Source of the DNA: Burkholderia sp. USMB20
Lineage (GTDB): Bacteria; Pseudomonadota; Gammaproteobacteria; Burkholderiales; Burkholderiaceae
DNA: 64,000 nucleotides
Assembly: GCF_000949135.2 (NCBI RefSeq)
Contig: NZ_JTAN02000018.1
Span: 372,001 to 436,000 of the forward strand
Direction of reading: 5' to 3'
In this document: piece after piece, positions 8,126 to 16,783 of the stretch
Layout of the letters: each line of letters begins with the position of its first letter
Position numbering within the stretch: position 1 is the stretch's first letter
Program-made: the position numbers and the translations under genes
The notes under the pieces: generated by a model
Told to the model about the DNA's origin: nothing
Database searches by the model: none
What the model saw: the letters and a program-made list of their open reading frames with translations, nothing else

Positions 8126-9124
8126 ATGATTCCGTTTTCCGTACTCGATCTCGCCCCCATTCCCGCCGGCGCCGACGCCGCGCAGGCGTTCCGCAACACC
8201 GTCGATCTCGCGCAGCACGCGGAGCGCCTCGGTTATCGCCGCTACTGGCTCGCCGAACATCACAACATGCCCGGCATCGCGAGCGCGGCGACGGCCGTCG
8301 TGATCGGCCACGTGGCGGGTGCGACGAAGACGATCCGCGTCGGCTCGGGCGGGATCATGCTGCCGAACCATGCGCCGCTCGTGATCGCCGAGCAGTTCGG
8401 CACGCTCGCGTCGCTGTATCCGGGGCGCATCGACCTCGGGCTCGGCCGCGCGCCCGGCACCGACCAGACCACGTCGCGCGCGCTGCGCCGCGACCTGATC
8501 GGCAGCGCCGACTCGTTTCCGGACGACGTCGCCGAACTGCAGCGCTACTTCGCGGAACCGGTGCCCGGCCAGCGCGTGCGCGCGGTGCCCGGCGCGGGGC
8601 TGGACGTGCCCGTGTGGCTGCTCGGTTCGAGCCTCTTCAGCGCGCAACTCGCCGCGATGCTCGGGCTGCCGTTCGCGTTCGCGTCGCACTTCGCGCCCGA
8701 CTACCTGATGCGCGCGCTCGAAGTCTATCGCGCGCAGTACCGGCCGTCGGCCGCGTGGCCGAAGCCTCATGCGATGGTCGGCGTCAACGTGTTCGCGGCC
8801 GATACCGACGACGAGGCGCGGCGCCTCTTCACGTCGCTGCAGCAGCAGTTCATCAACCTGCGCCGCGGCACGCCCGGCAAGCTGCCGCCGCCCGTCGACG
8901 CGCTCGAGGCGAGCGAATTCGAACTCGCGAACGTCGCGCATGCGCTATCGTTCGCGGCCGTCGGCTCGCGCGACACGGTGCGCGACAAGCTGCGCGACCG
9001 GATCGCGCAAACCGGCGCGGACGAGGTGATCATCACCGCGCAGATCTACGATCACGCCGCGCGCGTGCGCTCGTTCGAGCTGGCCGCGCAGATCCGCGAC
9101 GAACTCGCGAACGAAACCCGCTGA
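8126..9124 (+). CDS. Luciferase-like (LLM class) flavin-dependent monooxygenase
   Basis: Flavin-dependent monooxygenase of the bacterial luciferase superfamily, 332 residues. Family motifs: [34 protein letters not shown] at the N-terminus, [57 protein letters not shown], which match the MsnO8/YhbW-type group. Substrate unknown. Start taken at ATG 8126 (MIPFSVLDL), preceded by GAAGG at a good distance; the open frame extends further upstream but lacks conserved sequence. Single-gene unit: it faces the convergent hydrolase gene 42 bp downstream. Confidence 0.85.
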   Translation: MIPFSVLDLAPIPAGADAAQAFRNTVDLAQHAERLGYRRYWLAEHHNMPGIASAATAVVIGHVAGATKTIRVGSGGIMLPNHAPLVIAEQFGTLASLYPGRIDLGLGRAPGTDQTTSRALRRDLIGSADSFPDDVAELQRYFAEPVPGQRVRAVPGAGLDVPVWLLGSSLFSAQLAAMLGLPFAFASHFAPDYLMRALEVYRAQYRPSAAWPKPHAMVGVNVFAADTDDEARRLFTSLQQQFINLRRGTPGKLPPPVDALEASEFELANVAHALSFAAVGSRDTVRDKLRDRIAQTGADEVIITAQIYDHAARVRSFELAAQIRDELANETR

Positions 9125-9166
9125 CCCGGCGGGCGGCCCACCCAGGCGGGTGCGCCCGCCTGCGCG

Positions 9167-10228
9167 TCACTGCGGGTGCACCGCCCCCATCCCGTCGAGC
9201 AGCGCCTTGTGGAACGCGTCCGGATCCTGGATCTGCGGCGCGTGCCCGAGCGCCGGGAATTCGACGAGCTGCGCGCCGGGAATCGCCGCCTGCGTGCGTT
9301 TCGCGAGTTCCGGGTAACGGCCGAGCTTCGCGTGCACGTCCGGCGGCGCCACGTCCTTGCCGATCGCGGTCGTGTCCTTGTCGCCGATCAGCAGCAGCGT
9401 CGGCACGCGTATCGCGCCGAGTTCGTAGACCACCGGCTGCGTGAGGATCATGTCGTAGATCAGCGCCGAGTTCCATGCGACCGCGTCGCGGCCCGGGCCG
9501 CGATACATGCCGGCGAGCATCTGCACCCAGCGCTCGTAGGACGGCGCCCACTTGCCCGCGTAGTAGGTCGCCTGCTCGTAGCGGCGGATGCCGTCCGCCG
9601 TCGTCTTCTGCTCGCGTGCGTACCAGTAGTCGACCGACAGCGGCGGCACGCCGAGCGCCTTCCAGTCCTCGAGGCCGATCGGGTTCACCAGCACGAGCTG
9701 CTCGGTCGCCTTCGGGTACATCAGCGCGTAACGCATCGCGAGCATCCCGCCCGTCGAATGGCCGACGATCGTCGCCGATTTCACGCCGACCGACTCGAGC
9801 AGCGCATGCGTGTTGCGCGCGAGCTGCTGGAAGCTGTACTGGTAGCGCTCGGGCTTCGACGACTTGCAGAAGCCGATCTGGTCCGGCGCGATCACGCGAT
9901 AGCCGGCGCGGCTCAGCACGCCGATCGTGTCTTCCCAGGTCGCCGCGCAGAAGTTCTTCCCGTGCAGCAGCACGACGGTGCGGCCGTTCGGGTGCGCCGG
10001 CTGCACGTCCATGTACATCATCTCGAGGGTGTCGCGCTGCGACACGAACGCGTAGCGATGCACAGGCTCCGGATAGGCGAAGCCTTCCAGGCGAGGGCCG
10101 TACGCGGGCCCGTCGTTGCCGGCCGGTGCCGGGACGTTGGCCGCGACCGACGTCGCGCATGCGGCGGCGACGCCCGCGCCGAGCACGGCCGCGCGCGCGA
10201 GGGAGAACATCTTGCAATTCGAAGGCAT
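9167..10228 (-). CDS. Exported alpha/beta hydrolase
   Basis: Alpha/beta-hydrolase fold enzyme of about 353 residues with a signal peptide (ARAAVLGAGVAAACATSVAA). The oxyanion region is VLLHGKNFCAATWE, the nucleophile elbow GHSTGG (Ser), the acid likely Asp in LLIGDKDTTAIG and the base His in ALGHAPQIQDP, so the triad is complete. Substrate unknown; the fold is shared by esterases, haloperoxidases and epoxide hydrolases. Start uncertain: GTG at 10237 and ATG at 10228 or 10210 all lead into the signal peptide; none has a clear ribosome site. Convergent with the monooxygenase gene and divergent from pdxY. Confidence 0.82.
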   Translation of the reverse strand: MPSNCKMFSLARAAVLGAGVAAACATSVAANVPAPAGNDGPAYGPRLEGFAYPEPVHRYAFVSQRDTLEMMYMDVQPAHPNGRTVVLLHGKNFCAATWEDTIGVLSRAGYRVIAPDQIGFCKSSKPERYQYSFQQLARNTHALLESVGVKSATIVGHSTGGMLAMRYALMYPKATEQLVLVNPIGLEDWKALGVPPLSVDYWYAREQKTTADGIRRYEQATYYAGKWAPSYERWVQMLAGMYRGPGRDAVAWNSALIYDMILTQPVVYELGAIRVPTLLLIGDKDTTAIGKDVAPPDVHAKLGRYPELAKRTQAAIPGAQLVEFPALGHAPQIQDPDAFHKALLDGMGAVHPQ

Positions 10229-10402
10229 GGCGCTCACGGTAATGGGAAATGCACGCGGTCAGCCGGGCGGCTTCACGCCCCGCGATTCTACGCGGTCGGG
10301 CTGACGACGGCGCGCAACACTCGTCGGCCGAGCGACTTCCGCGCACGCGACGAACTCGGGTATCGTGTGACGAGACCCTGAAACGCCTGCAGGCGAACGC
10401 TC

Positions 10403-11263
10403 ATGAAAAACGTCCTCAGCATTCAGTCGCACGTCATCTACGGACACGCCGGCAACAGCGCGGCCGTGTTCCCGATGCAGCGCCTCGGCGTCAACGTCTG
10501 GCCGCTCAACACCGTCCAGCTGTCGAATCACATGCAGTACGGCCACTGGGCCGGCAGCGCGATCGACGCCGCGAAGATGGAGCAGCTGGTCGACGGCGTC
10601 GCCGCGATCGGCGCGCTCAAGCGCTGCGACGCGGTACTGTCCGGCTTCGTCGGTTCGCCGGCGCAGGCGCGCGCGACGGTCGAGATCGTGCGCTCGGTGA
10701 AGGCGATGAACCCGAACGCGTGGTACTTCTGCGATCCGGCGATGGGCCAGACGGGCGGCATCCGCCCCGAACCCGGCGTCGAGGAATTCATCGTCGCGGA
10801 GATGCCGGCGCTCGCGGACGGCATGTCGCCGAACCACACCGAGCTGCAGAAGCTCGCCGGGCGGCGCATCGAGACCGTCGCCGAAGCCGTCGACGCGTGC
10901 CGCGCGCTGATCCGCCGCGGCCCGAAAATCATCCTCGTCAAGCACCTGCACGACCGCAGCAGTCCGGCCGACCGCTTCAACATGCTCGCCGTCACCGAGA
11001 CCGAAGCGTGGATCGGCCAGCGCCCGCTGTATGCGTTTCCGCGCCATCCGGTCGGTGTCGGCGACCTCACGAGCGCCATTTTCGTCGCGCGCCGGTTGCG
11101 CGGCGACTCGGTGCGCGCCGCGTTCGAGCACACGCTCGCGGCGGTGCACGCGGTCGTGAAGGCAACCTACGACGCACGCCGCTACGAGCTCGAACTTGTC
11201 GCCGCGCAGGACGAAATCGCGCGCCCGAGCGAATGGTTCGGCGCGTGGGTGACGGACGCCTGA
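10403..11263 (+). CDS. pdxY: Pyridoxal kinase PdxY
   Basis: Cytoplasmic ribokinase-family kinase of 286 residues that phosphorylates pyridoxal in the vitamin B6 salvage pathway. The N-terminus [19 protein letters not shown] and the [16 protein letters not shown] strand are typical of PdxY; the ATP/anion-hole motif is [11 protein letters not shown] near residue 218 (general base Asp). Length matches E. coli PdxY (287). It stands alone; a tandem 8-bp repeat begins 42 bp after its stop. The de novo B6 gene pdxJ is also in this window (42.5 kb). Confidence 0.94.
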   Translation: MKNVLSIQSHVIYGHAGNSAAVFPMQRLGVNVWPLNTVQLSNHMQYGHWAGSAIDAAKMEQLVDGVAAIGALKRCDAVLSGFVGSPAQARATVEIVRSVKAMNPNAWYFCDPAMGQTGGIRPEPGVEEFIVAEMPALADGMSPNHTELQKLAGRRIETVAEAVDACRALIRRGPKIILVKHLHDRSSPADRFNMLAVTETEAWIGQRPLYAFPRHPVGVGDLTSAIFVARRLRGDSVRAAFEHTLAAVHAVVKATYDARRYELELVAAQDEIARPSEWFGAWVTDA

Positions 11264-11304
11264 CGCCGCTGCATCCGCATCGCCGGCGCGCGTCAAGCGC
11301 CATT

Positions 11305-11488
11305 TGCTGTCCTGCTGTCCTGCTGTCCTGCTGTCCTGCTGTCCTGCTGTCCTGCTGTCCTGCTGTCCTGCTGTCCTGCTGTCCTGCTGTCCTGCTTTCC
11401 TGCTTTCCCGCTTTCCCGCTTTCCCGCTTTCCCGCTTTCCCGCTTTCCCGCTTTCCCGCTTTCCCGCTTTCCCGCTTTCCCGCTGTCC
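11305..11488. repeat. Octanucleotide tandem repeat, 23 units
   Basis: Head-to-tail 8-bp units: eleven TGCTGTCC (11305-11392), two TGCTTTCC (11393-11408), nine CGCTTTCC (11409-11480) and one CGCTGTCC (11481-11488), followed by degenerate 7-8 bp units to about 11515. Lies between pdxY and the phospholipase C gene. No stop codon occurs in any frame because the unit is not a multiple of three, so long frames on both strands through it are artefacts. The minus strand of the CGCTTTCC block reads (GGGAAAGC)n, a G-quadruplex-type pattern with 5-nt loops. Nothing else recognised in 11264-11728. Confidence 0.95.
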
Positions 11489-11728
11489 GCTGTCCGCTGT
11501 CCGCTTTCCCGCTATCCGCGTCCCCGCTGCCCGTTGCACCGCGACCGTCGGCCGTTGTCCGTTCAACGCCGCGCCTGCAAACGTTTCCGGACTTCACATG
11601 AATGACACCGATTTCTCGCTATGCTCGCGGCGGCACGACCCGGCGCAGCCGCATCCTGCGCCACGGGGCGCGTCCATTTTCCGCATGTCCCGCCAACCGG
11701 CTCCCCCCTTTAACGCACGATAACGACC

Positions 11729-13873
11729 ATGACCCGATCGAACCGTCGTGACTTCCTGCGCGTCGCCGCCGGCACCGCCGGCGCAGCCGCGCTGAACCTG
11801 TTCCCGCCCGTGATCCGCGATGCGCTCGCCATCCCCGCGAACCGCCGTACCGGCACGATCCGCGATATCGAACACATCGTGATCCTGATGCAGGAGAACC
11901 GTTCGTTCGACCATTACTTCGGCACGATGCGTGGTGTCCGCGGATTCGGCGACCCGCGCCCGCTGCGCCTCGCGAACGGCAAGTCGGTGTTCCATCAGCC
12001 GGTCGGCCCGGCCGAGCTGCTGCCGTTCCACCCGGGCGCCGACAAGCTCGGCCTGCAGTTCCTGCAGGACCTGCCGCACGGCTGGCAGGACATGCACGCC
12101 GCATGGAACAAGGGCCGCTACGACCAGTGGGTGCCGAACAAGGGCACCACGACGATGGCGTACCTGAAGCGCGACGACATCCCGTTCCACTACCAGCTCG
12201 CCGACGCATTCACGATCTGCGACGCGTACCACTGCGCGATCCCGAGCTCGACCGACCCGAACCGCTACTACATGTGGACCGGCTACGTCGGCAATGACGG
12301 CACGGGCGGCGGCCCGGTGCTCGGCAACGAGGAAAAGGGCTACGGCTGGACGACCTATCCGGAAGTGCTCGAGCAGGCCGGCGTGTCATGGAAGATCTAC
12401 CAGGACGTCGGCACGGGGCTCGACGCGAACGGCTCGTGGGGCTGGACGCAGAACCCGTACATCGGCAACTACGGCGACAACGCGCTGCTCTACTTCAACC
12501 AGTACCGCAGTGCGCTGCCCGGCACGCCGCTGTACGACAAGGCGCGCACCGGCACCAACATCGGCGCCGGCGGCACGCTGTTCGACGTGCTGCAGCAGGA
12601 CGTGAAGAACGGCACGCTGCCGCAGGTGTCGTGGATCTGCGCGCCGGAAGCGTACTCGGAGCACCCGAACTGGCCGGCGAACTACGGCGCGTGGTACATC
12701 GAGCAGGTGCTGAAGGTGCTCGTATCGAATCCGGACGTGTGGAGCAAGACCGCGCTCTTCATCACCTACGACGAGAACGACGGCTTCTTCGACCACGTGC
12801 CGCCGCCGTTCGCACCGCAGTCGCGCGACAACGGGCTGTCGACGGTCGCGACGACCAACGAGGCATTCGCCGGCGACGCGTCGCACATGGCCGGCCCGTA
12901 CGGGCTCGGGCCGCGCGTGCCGATGCTGGTGGTGTCGCCGTGGACCAAGGGCGGCTGGGTCTGCTCGCAGACCTTCGATCACACGTCGCTGCTGCAATTC
13001 ATCGAAGCACGCTTCGGCGCGCAGTACGCGGTCACCGCGGCGAACGTGTCGCCGTGGCGCCGCACGGTGTGCGGCAACCTGACGTCCGCGTTCGACTTCG
13101 CGACGCCCGACGCAAGCTGGCCGCAGCTCCCGGACACGAGCGGCTACGCGCCGCCCGACCGCAACCGTCACCCCGACTACATCCCGGTGCCGCCGGTCGT
13201 CCAGCATCTGCCGAAGCAGGAGGCCGGCCTGCGTCCGGCGCGCGCGCTGCCGTACGAACTGTTCGTGCACGGCCGGATCGACAATGCGAGCGGCCAGTTC
13301 CGGCTGACTTTCGCGAACACCGGCACCGCGGGCGCGGCGTTCCAGGTCCAGGCGCGCAATCGTGTCGACGGCCCGTGGACCTACACGGTCGACGCCGGCA
13401 AGCGGCTTTCCGACCTGTGGAGCCCGGCGCCGTCGCTCGGCCTGTACGACCTCGACGTGTACGGCCCGAACGGCTTCTACTGCCACTTCCGCAGCCCCGC
13501 GGCGACGGCGGTCGGCCCCGCGAGCATCAACCCCGAGGTGATCTACGGCTACGACGTCGCGAACGGCAACATCACGCTGCGCCTGATGAACCGCGGCCAC
13601 CAGGCCGTGCGGCTCAAGGTGACGAGCGCATACGGCCACGACCATCCGCGCGAGTTCGACCTCAAGCCGGGTACGCACGTCGACGACTACTGGGATCTGC
13701 GCGGCAGCCACGGCTGGTACGACCTGACCGTCAGCGACGGCCGCCCGCTCGGCTTCCTGCGCCGTTTCGCGGGCCACGTGGAGACCGGCCGCCCGAGCAC
13801 GAGCGACCCGGCGATCCGCACGAGCGCGTCGCATGACGACGCCGAAGCCGCGTCGGACGCCCTGTCCGACTGA
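11729..13873 (+). CDS. Phosphocholine-specific phospholipase C, Tat-exported
   Basis: Secreted phospholipase C of 714 residues, of the acid-phosphatase-like PLC family (PlcN/PlcH/AcpA). A twin-arginine signal (SNRRDFLRVAAG) is followed by the catalytic start HIVILMQENRSFDHYFGTMRG, with further active-site regions at PSSTDPNRYYMWTG and ITYDENDGFFDHVPPP. Two C-terminal bacterial PLC domains of unknown function follow (from about residue 505 and 600). It cleaves phosphatidylcholine or sphingomyelin head groups; which one cannot be read from sequence. B. cepacia-complex genomes carry several paralogues, so I give no symbol. Start ATG 11729 opens directly into the Tat signal. The long upstream region holds the octamer array. 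Confidence 0.92.
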   Translation: MTRSNRRDFLRVAAGTAGAAALNLFPPVIRDALAIPANRRTGTIRDIEHIVILMQENRSFDHYFGTMRGVRGFGDPRPLRLANGKSVFHQPVGPAELLPFHPGADKLGLQFLQDLPHGWQDMHAAWNKGRYDQWVPNKGTTTMAYLKRDDIPFHYQLADAFTICDAYHCAIPSSTDPNRYYMWTGYVGNDGTGGGPVLGNEEKGYGWTTYPEVLEQAGVSWKIYQDVGTGLDANGSWGWTQNPYIGNYGDNALLYFNQYRSALPGTPLYDKARTGTNIGAGGTLFDVLQQDVKNGTLPQVSWICAPEAYSEHPNWPANYGAWYIEQVLKVLVSNPDVWSKTALFITYDENDGFFDHVPPPFAPQSRDNGLSTVATTNEAFAGDASHMAGPYGLGPRVPMLVVSPWTKGGWVCSQTFDHTSLLQFIEARFGAQYAVTAANVSPWRRTVCGNLTSAFDFATPDASWPQLPDTSGYAPPDRNRHPDYIPVPPVVQHLPKQEAGLRPARALPYELFVHGRIDNASGQFRLTFANTGTAGAAFQVQARNRVDGPWTYTVDAGKRLSDLWSPAPSLGLYDLDVYGPNGFYCHFRSPAATAVGPASINPEVIYGYDVANGNITLRLMNRGHQAVRLKVTSAYGHDHPREFDLKPGTHVDDYWDLRGSHGWYDLTVSDGRPLGFLRRFAGHVETGRPSTSDPAIRTSASHDDAEAASDALSD

Positions 13874-13883
13874 CGACGGCGAA

Positions 13884-13915
13884 CGCGGCGCGGCCCCGCC
13901 GGGGGCTGCGCCGCG
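13884..13915 (+). terminator. GC-rich hairpin after phospholipase C gene
   Basis: Strong hairpin (CGCGGCGCGGCCCC / GGGGGCTGCGCCGCG with minor mismatch, loop GCC) starting 11 bp after the stop codon. No T-run follows, so it may only stabilise the 3' end. Confidence 0.4.
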
Positions 13916-14230
13916 CGCCCGCACCCGCCTCCCGTCCGTTCGTGACGGGAAACTCCCGATACCGGCCACCCGCGCTCGCGCGGAAGCTATGCGCAAATCC
14001 GCATCGAATGCGCGGCAAATTGCCAAGACCCGCGCATATCGGCGACCTATATATCGAGACGATCGGGGCTCCTCGCAGAGCCTGACGGGAGGTCCTTTCC
14101 GGGAAGCATCAGCAAGCCGACCTCCACGTCCGATTCCGAGAAGCGGTCGAACCGCCCGCCCGTCGCACGCGCCCGGCCCGCCGGCTGCGTGCGGTACCCA
14201 CCCGCTGGTGTTAGAACAAGAGGAACGAAC
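13916..14230. other. Upstream region of the binding-protein gene
   Basis: About 315 bp with no gene. It must hold the promoter of the downstream binding-protein gene; an AT-rich patch (CTATATATCG, 14047-14056) and TTGCCA (14020-14025) are present but not properly spaced. A good ribosome site (AAGAGGAA) precedes the ATG at 14231. Confidence 0.4.
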
Positions 14231-15379
14231 ATGACATTCCGTCATTCCCTGTTGTCGGTATCGGTCGTATCCGCGGTAGCCCTTCTCTCGCAACACGCCG
14301 CCCAGGCCGCCGACGCGTCCGACGTGAAGGTCGGCTTTGCCGCGCCGCTCACCGGCGTGAACGCCGGCTACGGCAAGGATCTCCAGAACGGCGTGCAGCT
14401 CGCGCTCGACGACGCCGCCGCGCAGAAGGTGCAGATCGCCGGCAAGCCCGTGCATTTCGACCTGGTCGTGCAGGACGACCAGGCCGACCCGCGCATCGGC
14501 GTGCAGGCCGCGCAGGCGCTCGTCGACCAGAACGTGTCGGTGGTGGTCGGCCACTTCAACTCGGGCACGACGATTCCGGCGTCGGTGGTCTACGACAAGG
14601 CCGGCATTCCGGTGATCGACCCGGCCGCGACCAACCCGACGCTCACGTCGCGCGGGCTCGCGAACATGTTCATGGTGATCGCGACCGACGGCCAGAACGC
14701 CGGCAACGCGGGCAAGTACGCGGTCGACGTGACCAAGGCGAAGCGCATCGCGATCATCGACGACCGCACCGCGTTCGGCCAGGGTGAGGCGGACGAGTTC
14801 GAGAAGGCCGTGAAGGCGGCCGGCGGCAACATCATCGGCCGCGAGTTCACCAGCAACCAGGCGGTCGACTTCCGCGCGCAGATCACGAGCCTGAAGGGCA
14901 AGAACCCCGACCTGATCTTCTTCGGCGGTCTCGACTCGCTCGCCGCGAACTTCATCAAGCAGATGCGCCAGCTCGGGCTGAACGCGCAGTTCGTCGGCGG
15001 CGGCGGTGTGAAGGACAACGAGTTCATCAAGATCGCCGGCCCGGCCGCGGAAGGCGCGATGGCGTGGGAATACGGACGGCCGCTCGACGAGCTGCCGCAG
15101 GGCAAGGATTTCGAGCAGCGCTTCAAGAAGCGCTTCGGCGTCGACGTGCTGTCGTACGCGCAGTTCGGCTACGACGCGGCGTGGGCGGCGATCAAGGCGA
15201 TGCAGGCGGCCAACTCGACCGACCCGAAGGTCTATCGCCCGGCGCTGAAGAAGGTCGACTTCGAAGGCGTGACCGGCCGCATCTCGTTCGCGAACGACGG
15301 CTCGCTGAAGAGCGGGATGTCGACGCTGTACCAGGTGAAGAGCGGCGCGTGGAAGACCATCGTGACGAAGGGGGGCTGA
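14231..15379 (+). CDS. Branched-chain amino-acid-type ABC transporter periplasmic binding protein (LivJ/LivK family)
   Basis: Periplasmic binding protein of 382 residues, with signal peptide ending AAQAADASD. The body matches Leu/Ile/Val-binding proteins: DVKVGFAAPLTGVNAGYGKDLQNGVQLAL, VVVGHFNSGTTIPASVVYDKAGIPVIDPAATNP, and IAIIDDRTAFGQGEADEFEKAVKAAGG. It would deliver a branched-chain or related amino acid to an inner-membrane LivHMGF transporter. No permease or ATPase gene is adjacent, so it is an orphan and must share or use a transporter encoded elsewhere. Start ATG 14231 with AGAGGAA ribosome site. Confidence 0.92.
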   Translation: MTFRHSLLSVSVVSAVALLSQHAAQAADASDVKVGFAAPLTGVNAGYGKDLQNGVQLALDDAAAQKVQIAGKPVHFDLVVQDDQADPRIGVQAAQALVDQNVSVVVGHFNSGTTIPASVVYDKAGIPVIDPAATNPTLTSRGLANMFMVIATDGQNAGNAGKYAVDVTKAKRIAIIDDRTAFGQGEADEFEKAVKAAGGNIIGREFTSNQAVDFRAQITSLKGKNPDLIFFGGLDSLAANFIKQMRQLGLNAQFVGGGGVKDNEFIKIAGPAAEGAMAWEYGRPLDELPQGKDFEQRFKKRFGVDVLSYAQFGYDAAWAAIKAMQAANSTDPKVYRPALKKVDFEGVTGRISFANDGSLKSGMSTLYQVKSGAWKTIVTKGG

Positions 15380-15520
15380 TCGGAGGATCGGCGGTCCGGG
15401 CAGCCGGGCCGCGCCCGGGGCGCGGGCGACGGCGGGAACGCCGCCCCGGCGCCCCTCCCACGATGCAGGTGACCGGACGATCCGCAGCCGGCGCTAAAAC
15501 GATCGGCGCAATCGCATCGA

Positions 15521-15540
15521 TCTCATACGATGACTGATGT
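15521..15540. promoter_or_regulatory. Operator-like sequence resembling the gudD/gntR operator
   Basis: CATACGATGACTGATG (15524-15539) matches CATCCGACGACTGATG in the gudD/gntR promoter at 14 of 16 positions. It sits in the gap between the convergent binding-protein and regulator genes, where no promoter is expected. Could be a secondary binding site or chance. Confidence 0.3.
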
Positions 15541-15597
15541 TGCAGCGATACTCGTCAAGGCCTGCGGCGCCGCGCAGGCCATGTCAGCGGCCACGCG

Positions 15598-16359
15598 TCA
15601 GCTGGCCTGCGTGTCGCGTTCCGCCTCGGCCGCCTCGTGCGCACGGCGCAGCCGCTCGCGGCTGTTGGTCAGGTGCGTGCGCATCGCGGCGCGCGCGGCT
15701 TCCGGGTCGTGACGCGCGATCGCCTCGTAAATGTCTTCATGCTCGTGATTGAGCCGGGCGACATAGCGCTCGAGGTCGTCGCCGGCGAAGCGCGCCGAAT
15801 TCACGCGCGTGCGCGGAATGATCGACGCGCCGAGCTGCGTCATGATGTCGACGAAATAGCGGTTGCCGGTGGACTGCGCGATCTGCAGGTGGAACTGGAA
15901 ATCGAGTGGTGCCGTGTCGCGGCCGCCGCCCGCCCCCGACGCGATCGCGTCGAGCGCGCGCCGCAACGCGGCGAGGTCGGTATCGTTCGCGCGCTGCGCG
16001 GCGAGGCTCGCGCATTCGCTTTCGAGACTGATGCGCAGCTCGAGCACCGCCAGCACGTCGCGCAGCGTCGTGATGGTCGCGGGATCGATACCGAGCGTCT
16101 GCCGGCGCGCCGGCTCGAGCACGAAGCTGCCGATGCCGTGGCGCGTCTCGACGAGGCCGCTCGCCTGCATCCGCGAGATCGCTTCGCGCACGACCGTGCG
16201 GCTGACGCCCTGCGCCGCCATGACTTCGGTTTCGGTCGGCAGCTTGTCGCCGGGACGCAGCGTGCCGTTTTCGATCTGCGCGGTCAGCGCGTCGACGACA
16301 TCTTGTGCGAGGCTGCGTGCGCGACGGCGCGGCGCTGCGGGAAGCGTGGGCACGGACAT
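15598..16359 (-). CDS. GntR-family (FadR/FCD subfamily) transcriptional regulator
   Basis: Repressor-type regulator of 253 residues. N-terminal winged helix-turn-helix: LRPGDKLPTETEVMAAQGVSRTVVREAISRMQASGLVETRHGIGSFV; C-terminal FCD ligand domain with the metal/ligand residues in LDFQFHLQIAQSTGNRYFVD and NHEHEDIYEAI. Divergent from gudD (glucarate dehydratase), so it most likely senses an acid sugar (glucarate/galactarate) or breakdown product; this is inferred from context. Start chosen at ATG 16359 (MSVPTLPAAP), which has AAAGGA upstream; a longer frame to 16449 would begin inside the promoter. A TATAAT box on its strand at 16435-16440 gives a plausible promoter. Confidence 0.9.
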   Translation of the reverse strand: MSVPTLPAAPRRRARSLAQDVVDALTAQIENGTLRPGDKLPTETEVMAAQGVSRTVVREAISRMQASGLVETRHGIGSFVLEPARRQTLGIDPATITTLRDVLAVLELRISLESECASLAAQRANDTDLAALRRALDAIASGAGGGRDTAPLDFQFHLQIAQSTGNRYFVDIMTQLGASIIPRTRVNSARFAGDDLERYVARLNHEHEDIYEAIARHDPEAARAAMRTHLTNSRERLRRAHEAAEAERDTQAS

Positions 16360-16413
16360 GAGGCCGGTTCCTTTTTGAATGATCGTAATGTGAGCCGAGG
16401 GTTTACGCGGGGT

Positions 16414-16442
16414 TTGAGCGAACGCCGATGATTCATTATACT
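16414..16442 (+). promoter_or_regulatory. gudD promoter, overlapping a divergent promoter for the GntR regulator
   Basis: Plus strand: TTGAGC (16414-16419), 17-bp spacer, TATACT (16437-16442). Minus strand: a perfect TATAAT box overlaps it (16440 to 16435). The transcribed leader to the gudD ATG would be about 335 nt. This is the only promoter-like signal seen in the 424-bp gap between the two genes. Confidence 0.65.
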
Positions 16443-16450
16443 GCGTCACA

Positions 16451-16465
16451 AGTCATCCGACGACT
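16451..16465. promoter_or_regulatory. Putative GntR operator
   Basis: Imperfect palindrome AGTCATCCGACGACT directly after the plus-strand -10 box and over the -35 region of the minus-strand promoter. Arms AGTC-TC / GA-GACT are symmetric. A repressor bound here would block both divergent promoters. Confidence 0.55.
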
Positions 16466-16783
16466 GATGATCGCGACACGGATCTCCTGTCGACCGAGGC
16501 TGGCGCTCCAGCGCTGCCCGGTCCCGTGGTTCGCGATCGGCCGGCATTCGCGCTTCTGCGCGGCTGCCGGCGCCCGGTTTCGCGACCGATCGAAGCGCGC
16601 TTGCGCGCGTGCTCCGGCCTGTCGCGACACCGGCATCGAGCGGGTCGCCCCCATCCTTTCGGGTTGCTGTCGACATGCGGGGCTTGCGCACCGCGCACGT
16701 CGGTTGTCGAATGATCGCACCTCCCGCCGCGCGCAGCAAAGATTTTGCCGCACGGCATCGCCCACTCTTTTGCCACCGCCGCC

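Noticed and set aside
10249-11601. Long open frames on both strands through the octamer array, with Ser/Cys/Pro/Leu or Gln/Asp/Ser/Arg repeats
   Set aside because: The 8-bp unit has no stop in any frame, so these frames are forced open; no conserved protein sequence or ribosome site.
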